From Eubacterium coprostanoligenes (GTDB lineage Bacteria > Bacillota > Clostridia > Oscillospirales > Acutalibacteraceae), in the NCBI RefSeq assembly GCF_900167205.1, contig NZ_FUWW01000008.1, forward strand, positions 23,654 to 87,653: 64,000 bases of DNA, given 5' to 3'. A program made the position numbers and the translations under genes. The notes under the pieces are model-generated. The model saw nothing but the letters and a program-made list of their open reading frames with translations, had not been told where the DNA came from and ran no database searches. Below are positions 63,877 through 64,000 of the stretch, piece by piece; the first letter of the stretch is position 1, and the number at the start of each line of letters is the position of its first letter.

Positions 63877-64000
<124 letters not shown>

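Overview
The window reads as chromosomal DNA of a low-GC, spore-forming Firmicute of class Clostridia. The complete spoIIIAA-AH operon, spoIIID, the dgt-dnaG-rpoD order and a 16S 5' end starting with the usual Clostridia bases support this. The 16S fragment (GACGAACGCTGGCGGCG near its start) fits Ruminococcaceae/Oscillospirales better than Lachnospiraceae, but only about 120 bases are present, so that placement is tentative. I see no phage, insertion sequence, CRISPR array, tRNA or antiphage island. Almost all of the window is conserved core genome, mostly on the + strand and co-oriented with the rRNA operon at the right end.

Layout. 1-5.1 kb: end of araA, araD, a secreted VanW/Fn3-like protein, rmuC, a TetR-type regulator, and a DUF308 membrane protein behind a long structured leader. 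5.2-6.8 kb (-): a large SDR dehydrogenase with a C-terminal zinc ribbon. 6.9-8.3 kb: SAM-I riboswitch and metK. 8.4-15.8 kb (-): secreted beta-helix protein, spoIIID-proC, an atypical PRPP synthetase with a small anchored protein, and a giant GtrA/YfhO-like membrane protein. 15.9-20.6 kb: spoIIIAA-AH behind a close match to a sigma-E promoter. 20.9-30.6 kb: asp23-nusB-(Kae1 paralogue)-xseA-xseB-ispA-dxs-tlyA-nadK-argR-recN, the classical Firmicute block but without spoIVB-spo0A after recN. 30.7-41.3 kb: tyrS, ligA, a membrane protein, murD, two M42 peptidases, and a GNAT / methionine-gamma-lyase-like / DUF2461 cluster. 41.3-48.2 kb: addB-addA. 48.3-50.1 kb: rpmE, a YigZ protein and a metallophosphoesterase. 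50.2-59.9 kb: dgt-dnaG-rpoD, then a tightly overlapped run DUF896-tmk-DUF2156-GNAT-DJ-1-cycloligase-mltG-U32. 60-63.4 kb: class B PBP, WYL regulator, metA (-). 63.6-64 kb: rRNA promoter, leader and 16S 5' end.

The most unusual material is non-coding. (1) Two ~220-bp copies of a dispersed element (20638-20855 and 34877-35097) differ in sequence, yet several stems are kept by compensatory changes and the termini are inverted; each sits directly after a stop codon. (2) spoIIID has a long hairpin with its start codon in the stem and its ribosome-binding site in the loop. A sigma-E-like promoter is placed so that its transcript would lack one arm, suggesting that read-through mRNA is silent and sporulation mRNA is translated. 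(3) The DUF308 leader can form a pseudoknot. (4) Two further sites place a ribosome-binding site in or next to strong hairpins (murD, the PBP gene).
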